From Dyadobacter bucti (lineage in GTDB: Bacteria; Bacteroidota; Bacteroidia; Cytophagales; Spirosomataceae), in the NCBI RefSeq assembly GCF_005869225.1, contig NZ_SWFP01000004.1, forward strand, positions 124,001 to 188,000: a stretch of 64,000 bases of DNA, in the 5' to 3' direction. Within the stretch, counting starts at the first letter, position 1. Each line of letters opens with the position of its first letter. Positions 8,263 to 18,700 of this stretch are shown in pieces. Made by a program: the position numbers and the translations under genes. Below the pieces are notes generated by a model. That model was not told the DNA's origin. It saw only the letters and a list, made by a program, of their open reading frames with translations, and did no database searches.

Positions 8263-9078
8263 TTACCCGATATATCTTTTTCTTAGTAAATCTTTCATGT
8301 AACAATTGATTTCAAATTGGCTGGCAATAGCCTGATCCGTGAACGGAATCTTCTGCATATAGGGGAATGGTCCGAATTCTGTGGTGAAAGTCAATATTTT
8401 CCTTTCCTTTTGCCTGTTAACCACTACGATTGCATCCCACCAAGTTAAAAACCGTTCAAGCGCGTACGCCCATTCCGGTGACCTGGGATCGGTGACCTGC
8501 GGGCCCTGCTCGTAGCCCACACGGGCGTGAACGTGCCGCGTCCTGGTAATGGCTTCTTGTAAAACGGGTTCGAAATGGCCCAGCATGCTTTCTGTCACAC
8601 AAACCCAATGCGATAAATCAGCGGTGATTTCCAATCCCGGCCGCCGGGCGAAAAGTGGTGCCGTAGCCTGTGGCGAATAGCCCATCCGCCCACGGTGCGT
8701 TTCGTGAACGATCGGAATATTTGTCCTCTCTGCCACTTCGGCGGCAATATCGATCAGGGAAAGAAACTGATCCTGCGAAAAATGGTCTCGGCCTGTATGC
8801 GAATTGATCAGTACGGGCGACGTTTCTGCGCAGGCTATCAGATTGTTTTTGAAACTCGTTCGAAATGCTTTAAAATCATTTCCCGTCGCTTCGTGCTGAT
8901 GCGCAACAAAAACGAGCCCGTTTTTTTCGATAAGATGCAAAAGTTCTTTTTTCACTGTTGGGTCCGGGGGGAGCCAGGTATCAATGCCATCAAAACCGGC
9001 ATCTACAATTTTCGCAACAAAGTCATTGATACGCAGATGCTCGTTCCCCCATTGCGGACTCAGTATTTTAATATCCAT
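8263..9078 (-). CDS. Sugar phosphate isomerase/epimerase (xylose-isomerase-like TIM barrel)
   Basis: A 271-residue protein without signal peptide. It starts MDIKILSPQWGNEHL and has the AP-endonuclease-2-type TIM barrel. IVHETHRGRMGYSP (E and H near residues 145-150), TADLSHWVCVTE and RHVHARVGYEQGPQ carry the metal-binding Glu, Asp and His residues found in this family. Members isomerise or epimerise free or phosphorylated sugars, and some act on 3-keto sugars. It begins 3 bases after the stop of the upstream GH43-like gene, so they are co-transcribed. It probably processes the sugar released by the locus in the cytoplasm. Confidence 0.8.
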   Translation of the reverse strand: MDIKILSPQWGNEHLRINDFVAKIVDAGFDGIDTWLPPDPTVKKELLHLIEKNGLVFVAHQHEATGNDFKAFRTSFKNNLIACAETSPVLINSHTGRDHFSQDQFLSLIDIAAEVAERTNIPIVHETHRGRMGYSPQATAPLFARRPGLEITADLSHWVCVTESMLGHFEPVLQEAITRTRHVHARVGYEQGPQVTDPRSPEWAYALERFLTWWDAIVVVNRQKERKILTFTTEFGPFPYMQKIPFTDQAIASQFEINCYMKDLLRKRYIG

Positions 9079-9081
9079 TTG

Positions 9082-10143
9082 TTAATTGCTAACCTTGACA
9101 GGCAGTGCGATCCACGCAAGCCCGATGTTTCTTTTCATGTGGCTGATACTCTCGCCAGGCGCCGCATCGTACAGCAACGCAAGCTTGTTACCGGTTTGAA
9201 TAACAGTCGGCATACCAATGGCGCCTTTCGACCAGCTGCAATTCTGTTTGTCGAGTACAATGGCCTTGTTTTCTTTTTGCCAGTGATAAATATCCTTTGT
9301 CCAATACACCCAAATCGCATCCGTGAATTCAGTCCCTTTTTCATTGATGCCAATGTGGTTGGTGAAGAGGTACCAAATCTTCTGGTCTTTATCAAAATAC
9401 AAGCTTGAATTCTCGATCTGCTCGTCCAGCGGGACAATGGGATTTTCCATGACATCCCAGCTGCCGTCGAGGTTTTTGGTCCGGGCAATACCCACGGTGC
9501 GCTTGACAACCTTGCCATCCTGAGCTGATCCGCTGAAAAACTGCAAGTACTCATTGTTGTGTTTTACAATAAATCCCGGACTGGCTGTAACTGCGTAAAA
9601 TGTATTGGGTTTTGTTGTAAACGGCTGTACATCATACTGTTTCGCCCACGGGCCTTCCAGCGATGCTGCTTTGGCCTTCATGGTCAGGTACGGAAAAGCA
9701 GGAACGCGGTCCGGCGCGGGCGTTGCATTTGGCGTGCCCAGATAGAACATGTGCCAGGTATCTTTATCCTTGATCACCCAGGGCGACGACGCACTTTTCG
9801 CGTCCATTTTAGTCGGGTCGCCCAGGTCGAGTATAGCGCCCTTTTTCTGCCAGTTTTGCAGGTCGGTACTCGTGGCCAGGCAGGCTTTCCAGCCGTCTTT
9901 TCCAGCGCCGTCGTAAAATAAATAATAGGTATTGCCCACTTTATTCAGAACAGCCTCCCGCGCACCGTACACATCGCAGCTATCTTTTCCATCGCCGTAT
10001 TGAAGTACAATGCCCTGATCCCGGCATTCGATCCGGCGGGTCGCCGCCGGCCTGCCGTCCGGGTAGTTTTCATGCTGCGCATACGCACTGATCGTGCTGA
10101 TTAGAAAGGCAAGAAGACCATATAGTGTTGCGAGATTTTTCAT
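9082..10143 (-). CDS. Exported GH43-like five-bladed beta-propeller protein
   Basis: A 353-residue protein with signal peptide MKNLATLYGLLAFLISTISAYAQ. The repeats YYLFYDGAGKDGWKACLATS, WHMFYLGTP, YLQFFSGSA, WYLFTNHIG and LALLYDAA are the blade strands of a GH43/GH62/GH130-type propeller. DVYGAREAVL near residue 70 could hold the catalytic base, but the three acidic residues cannot be assigned with certainty. Such enzymes cleave arabinose, xylose or mannose linkages, and some non-catalytic members bind sugars. It lies 12 bases after the dioxygenase gene in the same operon. Confidence 0.72.
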   Translation of the reverse strand: MKNLATLYGLLAFLISTISAYAQHENYPDGRPAATRRIECRDQGIVLQYGDGKDSCDVYGAREAVLNKVGNTYYLFYDGAGKDGWKACLATSTDLQNWQKKGAILDLGDPTKMDAKSASSPWVIKDKDTWHMFYLGTPNATPAPDRVPAFPYLTMKAKAASLEGPWAKQYDVQPFTTKPNTFYAVTASPGFIVKHNNEYLQFFSGSAQDGKVVKRTVGIARTKNLDGSWDVMENPIVPLDEQIENSSLYFDKDQKIWYLFTNHIGINEKGTEFTDAIWVYWTKDIYHWQKENKAIVLDKQNCSWSKGAIGMPTVIQTGNKLALLYDAAPGESISHMKRNIGLAWIALPVKVSN

Positions 10144-10155
10144 TCGGACGAAGGA

Positions 10156-10968
10156 TTAGGAACGCGAATAAATCAAAGGGTTGACCGACTCTTTATTTAA
10201 TAAGCTGCCAATGGATAAGGTAGCAACTTCTTCGTCGCTCAGGATATTCTGTGTGCCGTTAAATGTATTTCCATCGGGCATATATGCGCAGGTCATCGCA
10301 CGCCGGTAACCCGGTGTCATGTTTGCATGCGCGCCGTGAATGGTCAGTCCGTTATGAAATGAACAGCTGCCTGCTTTCATTGGGACTGCCACGGATTTTG
10401 CTTTGTAAAACTGGGGGTAAGTCTTAAAAATAGCGCCCATATTCTTGCCGATACCAGGGTTTTCAAAAGTAGTGACCTGGTGTGACCCGGGAATAAAAAA
10501 AAGGCAGCCGTTTTCCAGGGTAGCATCGTCAAGCGCTACCCAGATCGACAATGCCCGGCGGTCGGTAAACGACCAGTAGGGGGTGTCCAGGTGCCAGGAA
10601 GTTGGATTCGCCCAGGGTTTTTTGATCAGCGCCTGATCGTGCCAGATGCGTATCCCGTCCACCTCGGCCAATTGCGCGGCCATTTTTCCAATGCGCTCGT
10701 CGAGCATCAGTTCCCGGATCCCGGCATTGTCCTGCCAGAGGTTGAGGAGCTGATCAAATACATTATCGTAATAGGATTTATCGGCATCATCGCCCTTCCC
10801 GTACACTTCTTTTCGTCCGGGCAATTTGTTACCGTTCCGGTTAGCCAAAGCTTCGTCCAATGCATTCCGCCAAACCGCCAGTTCTTGCTCGGATAAAAAA
10901 TCTTCAATAACGATAAAGCCATTTTGTTGGTAACTGGTTATATCCTGAGGTGTAATTTCTGTTTTCAT
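10156..10968 (-). CDS. Phytanoyl-CoA dioxygenase (PhyH) family protein
   Basis: A 270-residue non-haem Fe(II)/2-oxoglutarate oxygenase. The ATG at 10968 (MKTEITPQDI) is chosen over a TTG 15 bases upstream. The iron ligands appear in SWHLDTPYW (HxD, about residue 140) and in NGLTIHGAHANMTPGYRRAM, which holds the distal His and the Arg that binds 2-oxoglutarate. There is no signal peptide, so it is cytoplasmic. PhyH proteins hydroxylate diverse substrates, and many in Bacteroidota lie in sugar-use loci where their role is unknown. Here it sits between a rhamnosidase-like gene and a GH43-like gene. Confidence 0.83.
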   Translation of the reverse strand: MKTEITPQDITSYQQNGFIVIEDFLSEQELAVWRNALDEALANRNGNKLPGRKEVYGKGDDADKSYYDNVFDQLLNLWQDNAGIRELMLDERIGKMAAQLAEVDGIRIWHDQALIKKPWANPTSWHLDTPYWSFTDRRALSIWVALDDATLENGCLFFIPGSHQVTTFENPGIGKNMGAIFKTYPQFYKAKSVAVPMKAGSCSFHNGLTIHGAHANMTPGYRRAMTCAYMPDGNTFNGTQNILSDEEVATLSIGSLLNKESVNPLIYSRS

Positions 10969-11167
10969 ATTCGTAATCGACAATTAGATTGGATAATATA
11001 ATTTGTTAGGTATCAATCAGGGTTTTGGATAGTGTTTCAATTAAAAAAATGAAATTGTATTTGTCTTTTTGATAGTTATTTTAAAACAATAATTTAAATG
11101 GATTTTGATAATATCTTTTCTAAAAAAAATGGTTGGCTTTATGTAAATCAGCCTTACTAAAAACAAA

Positions 11168-11548
11168 CTATTGTTTGGTAATCTTATATTCAGAAATTGA
11201 CTTAATAGTATTCTTTCCGGCGGATTGAAATTCGAAGAAATATGCAAAACTTATTTCTTCATTTTTGCTTTTCAGGATTCCGTTACAGGCACCATATTTA
11301 CCGTGACTCAACACATTATCGATTGTCAGTTCGATAACGTAGATATCCCTATCCAGGTATTGTCTAAGTTCTTCGTTAGTTTCAATAGCTCTATTACCAA
11401 TAATTTTAAATGCAAATTTATCTTCAAGTTTCTCGTGAATGGTTTGCCAGTCGTATTGATAACAGGCAATTATAAAATCAATAATAATTCTTCGCTTAGG
11501 GGCATTATCACAATCCTGGGGAATATTCAGTATAATGTTTTTTTTCAT
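11168..11548 (-). CDS. NTF2/SnoaL-like small protein
   Basis: A 126-residue protein without signal peptide. RRIIIDFIIACYQYDWQTIH followed by DKFAFKIIGNRAIE and the strands YVIELTIDNVLSHG, SFAYFFEFQS and IKSISEYKITKQ fit the cone-shaped NTF2/SnoaL fold, which hosts isomerases, ketosteroid-type lyases and binding proteins. No catalytic residues can be assigned. It is markedly richer in A and T than its neighbours, as are the flanking gaps 10984-11167 and 11549-11710, where nothing else was recognised. This may mark an insertion into the sugar operon. Confidence 0.6.
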   Translation of the reverse strand: MKKNIILNIPQDCDNAPKRRIIIDFIIACYQYDWQTIHEKLEDKFAFKIIGNRAIETNEELRQYLDRDIYVIELTIDNVLSHGKYGACNGILKSKNEEISFAYFFEFQSAGKNTIKSISEYKITKQ

Positions 11549-11710
11549 TTTAATAGTAGTTTTGATAAGACGCTTTGGTTATTACTAAATTAAAAAAAAG
11601 CGCTTGCCAATCACTTCGGTCAGGTAATATATTTATGGGGGTACGGAGTTTTTATTCATGCACTTTAATACAAAATCAGGATGAATGTTGCCATCCAAAT
11701 ACCTGTTTAA

Positions 11711-14113
11711 TCAATCGAAAAAAATCCCCGCGAGAGCGGCATTCGGGCCCCGTACGTGATTAATCCGCACGCGAACAGAGCGGTCTACTTTCAATCGCAG
11801 GTATTTCCCATTTTGATAATGGTCAATTACCTGAACCGGTGACAGTAATTCCAATGTATGCGCGTCGAATACTTCAATGGCCGACCGCCTTTGTTTCCGA
11901 TCGGGATCGACAAAATAGAGTGTCAGATCGTAGGGCCGGGGATCGCTCTGGAATATATCCAGCGTAAATGTTTGCAATGTCGGCTTGGGGTCTTGTGTGA
12001 CGAACGCACTGGTGGTTTTCCATGTCTGATTGACCGCCCTGTCGATCCGTAGCGAATCAATATAAGCGGGCTTTTCAAGTATATTCTCGCTCATGCTGCG
12101 GCCGGCCAGGAAGCGACCGTCTTTACCTAAACGGGATTGCCGGTCAGGGCCGCTGGTGGAGTCGGCCGCGAGTGCTGTCAGCGCATATTCCAACTTACTT
12201 TTGTCGGTATCGGTAACCCCGGGCGTTGGTTTTCCGTAGTGGATCCTGATCCGATAATCTCCTGGCGAAAGATCCAAAAGGTAGGCGTACTGCGCGTCTT
12301 CACCCGCGATTTTTACCGGGCTACTATTGACCGTCACTTTTTTAACAGACCTGCCATTTTTAGGAAGTCCCACTTTTGTCGCGGTAGTTCCAGTTGGGAT
12401 ATGTACCTCGCAATCACCCGTTTTGGAATTAAAAGATGCTGAAATAACCCCCGACGGCGTGGGTACATCGCCTTTTACCCAGGTCAGTGATTTGTTCAGA
12501 AAAGGAATAATGCTGAATGTTTTGAAACCGGGAGAAAGGGGACGCACGCCCAGGATTTCATCGGACAACCACCTCGTTACACCGGCACCCCAGGGGTGCG
12601 TCAAGCTCGTGTAGCCGCATTGGTTATTGACTGGCGCACTGTTGGGTGCCAGCGCGGTATTCCACGATGGCCGGAATACTTCAAAAAATGTGGTGCCGCC
12701 GTACATCAGCTGCCCGCCCCACTGATCTCTGACCGTGGTGAGGGCTTCTTCCTGATAGCCGGCTTTGCCCATTCCTTGTAAAATGAAATACTGGTTAAAG
12801 GGCGAATAGGAGAGGCGGGCATTCCGGTCTTTGAACCATTTCAAAGCCAGTTGCATTGCCGCTGCTGTACTATCATTTCCAGCATTAAAAACTTCCGCAA
12901 GGGCGTGTACGCCGTATCCGGAAAGCTGCTCACCGGATAATTGTTTCTTTTTGGCTTCCGCATATCGGCGGTATTTATCGGAAAGGGCTTTGTTCCCGAT
13001 CACCGACAAGCATTCTGCAAACTTCGACCACGCATTGATACACAACCAGCGATAGGCCCGCTGACTTTCCGGAAGGTTCGGCCGCTCAAATCCTGCCCCC
13101 AGCCGCTCGTCCCAGCCCATAAAGGCCAAGTCTGGTAATTGGTCGAAATGCGCATAGGCGGCGTCGAGGCGCCTTGCGGCGTTGTCCAGGTATGCTTTGA
13201 GCAATTCGGTATCGCCGGTATACCGGAAATAATCCACCAGTCCCAGCACCCAATACATCGAATAGGCGGCAATACCATTGTCCTGGGGTGCAGTAAATGC
13301 GATGTTCTTTTTTACAAAATCAAAATTGCCGAAAGCTGCCAGGGAAGCTGCCTGCGAAGGATAGGCATCGCCGGTCCACGAATGCCGGTCGCTGCGTTCC
13401 ATCAGGATCGCGCCGAGATAATCCTGCAGCAGGTTGAGCTTGACGGTATAAGCGCCGGTGTACCAGATGCGGTTGAGCAAGGTGTCATTGCAGGAAAAGC
13501 TGCCGAGGTAGTTGACGGGTTTTATCTGGCAAACCAGCCGGAAGTTGGTAAGCTTCCACGGTTTCGAGAATGTTTTCACATGCAGCCACGCAAACCGTAC
13601 CCCTTCGTACAATTGCTGGTTCAGTTCGAGCCGGTAAGTATTTCCGTAGCGGAGGGGTTTGAGTGTCTTGACAGGATGCTGCGCGCCCGCGTTCAGAATG
13701 GCGGGTTCGTTGTATTCACTGATGCTTACCTGCACGTCACCATTCAAATCTTCCGAGTCGAATTCAATCCATCCCGCATTCACCTGGCCGAAATCAAACT
13801 GCAAATCGCCTGTACCTGAGACGGTAATATTTGAATCTGCTATTTGAAAAGCATTGGAGGGACCGGGAGTTATTTGCCTGGGAAACAGCGTATAGATCTG
13901 CAAGCTATCGTCGGCCCCGGGACTCTTCCATTGATAGTTAATGATCGGATCAGGAGAATTTCTGACTGACTTTTGTTTGAACTCCCCGCCGTGCAAAGGC
14001 AGATAAGGCTCCTTTGCCTGACCTTTTCCCTGTAAGCTGCATAAGCAGAGGACGAACGCCAGCAAGTGGTTAAACGCATTCGCTCTTTCCAACATCTTTA
14101 CGCTGATATGCAT
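11711..14113 (-). CDS. Exported alpha-L-rhamnosidase-like protein (GH78 family)
   Basis: An 800-residue protein with a hydrophobic signal segment (HLLAFVLCLCSLQGKGQA); a second ATG at 14095 is possible. Residues about 40-190 form the beta-sandwich that precedes the barrel in GH78. The (alpha/alpha)6 barrel contains MERSDRHSWTGDAYPSQA, the usual ERxxxxW-GD signature near the active site, and MGWDERLGAGFERP. SLTHPWGAGVTRWLSDEILG matches the conserved end of the barrel. The last 200 residues form another beta domain not typical of the family. It should remove rhamnose or a related sugar from the glycan imported by the SusCD pair. Confidence 0.78.
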   Translation of the reverse strand: MHISVKMLERANAFNHLLAFVLCLCSLQGKGQAKEPYLPLHGGEFKQKSVRNSPDPIINYQWKSPGADDSLQIYTLFPRQITPGPSNAFQIADSNITVSGTGDLQFDFGQVNAGWIEFDSEDLNGDVQVSISEYNEPAILNAGAQHPVKTLKPLRYGNTYRLELNQQLYEGVRFAWLHVKTFSKPWKLTNFRLVCQIKPVNYLGSFSCNDTLLNRIWYTGAYTVKLNLLQDYLGAILMERSDRHSWTGDAYPSQAASLAAFGNFDFVKKNIAFTAPQDNGIAAYSMYWVLGLVDYFRYTGDTELLKAYLDNAARRLDAAYAHFDQLPDLAFMGWDERLGAGFERPNLPESQRAYRWLCINAWSKFAECLSVIGNKALSDKYRRYAEAKKKQLSGEQLSGYGVHALAEVFNAGNDSTAAAMQLALKWFKDRNARLSYSPFNQYFILQGMGKAGYQEEALTTVRDQWGGQLMYGGTTFFEVFRPSWNTALAPNSAPVNNQCGYTSLTHPWGAGVTRWLSDEILGVRPLSPGFKTFSIIPFLNKSLTWVKGDVPTPSGVISASFNSKTGDCEVHIPTGTTATKVGLPKNGRSVKKVTVNSSPVKIAGEDAQYAYLLDLSPGDYRIRIHYGKPTPGVTDTDKSKLEYALTALAADSTSGPDRQSRLGKDGRFLAGRSMSENILEKPAYIDSLRIDRAVNQTWKTTSAFVTQDPKPTLQTFTLDIFQSDPRPYDLTLYFVDPDRKQRRSAIEVFDAHTLELLSPVQVIDHYQNGKYLRLKVDRSVRVRINHVRGPNAALAGIFFD

Positions 14114-14215
14114 GTCAATGCTTTTATGTTAATTGAGGCGACAAATTAGGCTTATCCGGCGGATCATTTCAGCCGGATAAGCGATGGATATTGCATTCAT
14201 TCGTTTAAAACTCAT

Positions 14216-15760
14216 CTAGTATCCCGGATTCTGCTCCAGTTGGGTATTGATCTGCGTTTCCCTGAACGGAATCGGATCGAGCAATTTCTCGGGAGTGACG
14301 TTGAAGGCTGCCGGAAGAATCCAGCCGTACTGGGCTTTGAGCCGGTTTCCTTTGGCAGTTGCAACCTCAATTGCCTTACCGATCCGGATCAGATCCTGCC
14401 AGCGGTGATTCTCAAACGCCAGTTCGTGACGCATTTCATTGGAAACTGCTTCCAATGTAGCGGTACCCAGTGCCGGCAATCCTGCCCTGAGGCGCACCTG
14501 GTTAAGATAAGGAAGCGCTGCTGCGGCTTTGTTTTGCTGTACCAGGCACTCGGCCAGCAGCAGTAATGCCCCCGAATAGCGGTAAACCGGAAAATTGTCG
14601 GGCGTGTTGAAGGCGATATCGTAAGGCGGATGGAAGTATTTACGGATCATGTACCGGAATGCTTTTCCTGCTTTGGGGGTGTAATTGACGGGAGAAGTAA
14701 GCAGTTCGGCTGTGAAATCCTCCACGCCGCTGATGGTTCCCTCGACCACGGCAATCGACGCAGGCAATCGTAAATCACCCTTTTCGTACGAAGCTGCCAT
14801 TTCATCGGTAGGGACATTCCAGCCGCTGAAAATATTCATCCGGCCACCGTCAAAACCCATCAGGAACTGCGGGTTGGTCACCTTCGGCATAAACTGCCAG
14901 GCGAATGCGCTTTGCTGCCCGCTCACCCGGTCGGCCATGTATTGCACGTCGAAAATTGACTCCTGGTGATTCTTGTTCACCGGGTCAAATACTTTGGCGT
15001 AGTCGGGCAGGAGCGCATAATTCATCTTTGTGATATCCAGCAGCTCTTTTTCGGCTGCGGCATAATCCCTGTTGTCTCCCGACATCAATGCATAAGCGAG
15101 CAACATTTTGGCTGCCCCCTTCGTCGCGCGCCCGTTTTGAGGAAAAGTGCTGGCAACAGGAAGCAGGTCAATCGCACCTTTCACATCGGTTTTGATCTGT
15201 GCATACACTTCGGCGGTCGTATTCCGTGGCTGGAAAGATTCATCCGGACTGGTAACTTCTTTCAGTAACAACGGAACGCCGCCAAAATGGGTTACGAGGC
15301 TGAAGTAATAGTAGGCCCGCAGGAAAAGTGCTTCTCCCTGTATCGCATTCTTCGCCTCAGCAGAAATGCTCGTGTTGGCTGCCAGCCGGTCGATAATCGT
15401 ATTCACATAGGCGATCCCCCGATAGCTGGCGCGCCACCGGCTGCCGGGCGTATTCGGGATGGAGGAGGCGGTTGCGTCGATCAGGAACTGAGGATAGGCT
15501 TCACGCGCTTTGTCCAGACCTCTGTTGGCCTGATAAATGGTGAAGAAAGTATTATCCGACCGCATTTCATCGTCATACACACCTACATCGGTTAATTCAC
15601 GCAGGGGTGTATACGCACCGTTGATCGCCTGGCGGAATTGTTCTTCATTCTGGAAGTAGGTAGCAGAACTCAGGCTGGTCGGTGGGGTAAGATTAAGAAA
15701 GTCTTCCTTGCAGCCGGACAAAATCACGGCTATGATTCCGATTAAAAATGTCTTTTTCAT
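14216..15760 (-). CDS. SusD/RagB family outer-membrane lipoprotein
   Basis: A 514-residue lipoprotein. The start MKKTFLIGIIAVILSGCKED puts the lipobox cysteine at residue 17; the upstream in-frame ATG adds only three residues. It has the SusD pattern: FLNLTPPTSLSSATYFQNEE at the N-terminus, TPR-like helices such as ALFLRAYYYFSLVTHFGGVP, and the C-terminal RHELAFENHRWQDLIRIG and RETQINTQLEQNPGY. It lies 30 bases downstream of its SusC partner. SusD proteins form the lid that captures glycans over the TonB-dependent channel on the cell surface. Confidence 0.93.
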   Translation of the reverse strand: MKKTFLIGIIAVILSGCKEDFLNLTPPTSLSSATYFQNEEQFRQAINGAYTPLRELTDVGVYDDEMRSDNTFFTIYQANRGLDKAREAYPQFLIDATASSIPNTPGSRWRASYRGIAYVNTIIDRLAANTSISAEAKNAIQGEALFLRAYYYFSLVTHFGGVPLLLKEVTSPDESFQPRNTTAEVYAQIKTDVKGAIDLLPVASTFPQNGRATKGAAKMLLAYALMSGDNRDYAAAEKELLDITKMNYALLPDYAKVFDPVNKNHQESIFDVQYMADRVSGQQSAFAWQFMPKVTNPQFLMGFDGGRMNIFSGWNVPTDEMAASYEKGDLRLPASIAVVEGTISGVEDFTAELLTSPVNYTPKAGKAFRYMIRKYFHPPYDIAFNTPDNFPVYRYSGALLLLAECLVQQNKAAAALPYLNQVRLRAGLPALGTATLEAVSNEMRHELAFENHRWQDLIRIGKAIEVATAKGNRLKAQYGWILPAAFNVTPEKLLDPIPFRETQINTQLEQNPGY

Positions 15761-15790
15761 AATTACCATTGGTTTTTCAAAAGTGCGGGT

Positions 15791-18700
15791 TTAAAAATTA
15801 ACGTTAAGTCCAAGTGAGTAAACCCTTGCAATTGGAAAAGCTGTAAAGTCGCGACCGAGATTCAAGCCGTTCAATCCTGCCAGGCCCACCTCGGGGTTCA
15901 TGCCCGGATATTTGGTAAACATAAATGGATTTTGCGCACTGAAATACGCTCTGACGCTTTTTACGGTGGTTTTACTGCCAATAGGAATCAGATATCCGAG
16001 CGTGATATTTTTAACAGCCAGATAAGTACCGCTGAATACCTGACGCGTTGAGAAATTCCGGAAATCGGCTGTCGTACCCGCCCGCGTTCTTGGATAAATA
16101 CCGTCTCCCGGATTCTCCTCCGACCGCCACCGCTGCGCTACACCTTTGCGTACATTGAAAACACCGTCTATATTCTCAGTGGATTGAAATGCATCATCGG
16201 CAATATCGTTTCCTACGGTCCCGGCAACGACCATCGAAAAGTCAAACTTCTTGTAGCTCAGCGTATTGGTCATTCCATATACGAAATCGGGATTGGGGTC
16301 GCCGATAAAGGCACGGTCGTTGATATCGATTTTTCCATCCGGTGTTCCGTCCGGCCCGCTGATGTCCGCAAAACGTGCGGTTCCCACCATGGATGTGGCA
16401 CCATGCGGCTGGCTTTCGAATTCCTGCTGGGTCATGTACACGCCTGTATTGATGTACCCGTAAAAAAGTCCGATCGGATTGCCGACAGCCGTGCGGTTAT
16501 CGTCCCAGTATTCCTGATACCCGCCAATTGGTGCGTCATTCGTGCCGAGCTTACGGACCAGGTTGCGGTTAAAGGAAATATTAAAGCTGGTACTCCAGCT
16601 GAATTTTCCTTCGATGTTCCGCGTGTCAATGGCAAATTCATGTCCCCAGAAATCAAACCGTCCGATATTCGAGGTAATAGCCGAGTAGCCCGACTGCACG
16701 GGAATGTCGATGGCGTACAGCAGGCCATCGGTTTTCTTTTTGTAATAATCGTAAGTGAAATTGATGCGGTTGTTCAGCAGTGAAAGGTCCAGACCGAAAT
16801 CATATCCGGTGGTCGTTTCCCATGTCAGATTCGAGTTACCGATACCTGCCAGTACCCGCCCGGAAGCCAATGCATTATTAAACACATAGTTGGCGGGGCT
16901 AACGCCAGCCAGGTAAGTGTAGTTACCGATGTTGTTGTTGCCGACCTGTCCGTAACTCGCCCGCAGTTTGAGAAAATTAACAGACTTGAAGCGTTTCATG
17001 AACTGCTCATCCGAAACCACCCAGCCAAGCGAAGCCGACGGAAATGTGCCGTAACGGTTGTTGGGGCCGAATTTGGAAGAACCGTCACTGCGAAAAGCCA
17101 CTGAAAGGAGGTAATTTCCTTTAAAATTGTAGTTCAGCCGGCCCAGGTAGCTGATCAGTGAATAATCGCTGGCGCCAACATTACCGATCCGGTTGGCGGC
17201 TACATTCAGCCATTCAATGCTATTGTCGGGGAACTGGCTGCCGTTGATATTGCTGTTTTCATTCGTCACCTTTTGGGTTGTGTAACCGACCAGCGCTTCC
17301 AGGTTATGACTGCCAAAAGATTTGTTGTAAGTCAGTGTGTTCTCTGATAACCACGACATATAATTAGCTGTATTATAACTCCCACTCGCCGATGCGGCAG
17401 GTGTGGGGCCTCCGAGGATCGTGGAGGGTTGGAACAGCCGGTTGATGTCATTGCTGGTGTTGATATTCATGCTCGACTTGAATGTCAATCCTTTCAATAT
17501 CTGATAATCCATATAGGCATTTCCCATCAGGACCATGTATTTGGCCGGGTTTACCGTCTGCTTAAGTACCTGGTAATAGTTGGGCGTTGAAAACATGCCC
17601 GGAGGTGCAAAACCGATCGGATAAGTACCATCGTCGTTTTTGTATTTCAAGGTAGGGTCCGACAAGTAGGCGACCTGTATGATATTACGGCCTTCGCCCA
17701 GATTAGGGGTAATTTGCGTAGTGTAATGCGTAGCCCCTAAATTGAGACCAAATCGGAGCTTTTCAGAGATCGAGAAAACATTGTTCGCACGGACAGTAAA
17801 CCGGCTGGCCGAGTTGTTGATCATCACGCCGTCCTGTTTGTTATAACCCAAATGCACGACCGACTGCACGGTTTTGGCATCGGTAGAAAAGGACAGGTTG
17901 TAATCCTGGATGGCGGCTGTACGCAGCAACACATCGAACCAGTTGGTACCATCATTCGGGCCGTATTGTTCGGGATTCCGGTACTGTTCAGGAACCCCGC
18001 CTGTGTAGCCCTCGTAAATGGCGGCGTCTTCGTAGTATTCCTTTTTGAACTGTGCGAATTCCCGCGCATTCATCAGGTCGGGTTTTCCGCGGTCAGATAC
18101 CGACTGTACGCCGACAAAGCTGCTGAACTGAACATTCCGTTGCCCGTTCTTGGCCTGCTTGGTTGTAACCAGAATGACTCCATTGGCAGCGCGCGATCCG
18201 TAGAGCGAGGCCGCGGCCGCATCCTTTAACACCGTAATGGATTCGATGGCATCCGGGTTGATCACGTTCAGGCCGCTGGTTGTCGGAAAACCGTCTACAA
18301 CGATCAGCGGATTGTTTCCCGCATTAATGGACGCGGCACCACGTATCCTGATGCTCAGTTCTGCCCCCGGCTGGCCGGTATTCTGGTTGATCTGCACGCC
18401 GGCCAGTTTTCCCTGAAGCCGCTGGCTGATATTGGTGGCGGGAATATCTTTCATCTCGGCCGCTTTGATGCTGGTCACGGCCCCGGTGAGCTCCCGCTTC
18501 GTCTGCGTACCGTAGCCGACCACCACCACTTCGCTCAAATTGGTTTCATCGGTAACTAACTGGATATTCAGAACATCCGAACTGGTGATTTTTGCGGTCG
18601 TGGTCTGATAACCGATAAAGCTGAAAGTAAGCGTGCTTCCTTCCGGAGCCTGAATGGAAAATTTTCCATCGACATCGGTAATGGTACCGGTTGTTGCATC

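Noticed and set aside
13139-13819. Plus-strand frame of about 226 codons inside the GH78-like gene
   Set aside because: Antisense shadow of a long conserved gene; no family motif.
16184-16783. Plus-strand frame of about 199 codons inside the SusC gene at 15791-18862
   Set aside because: It is antisense to a well-supported SusC gene, has no recognisable domain and its codons mirror the SusC frame.
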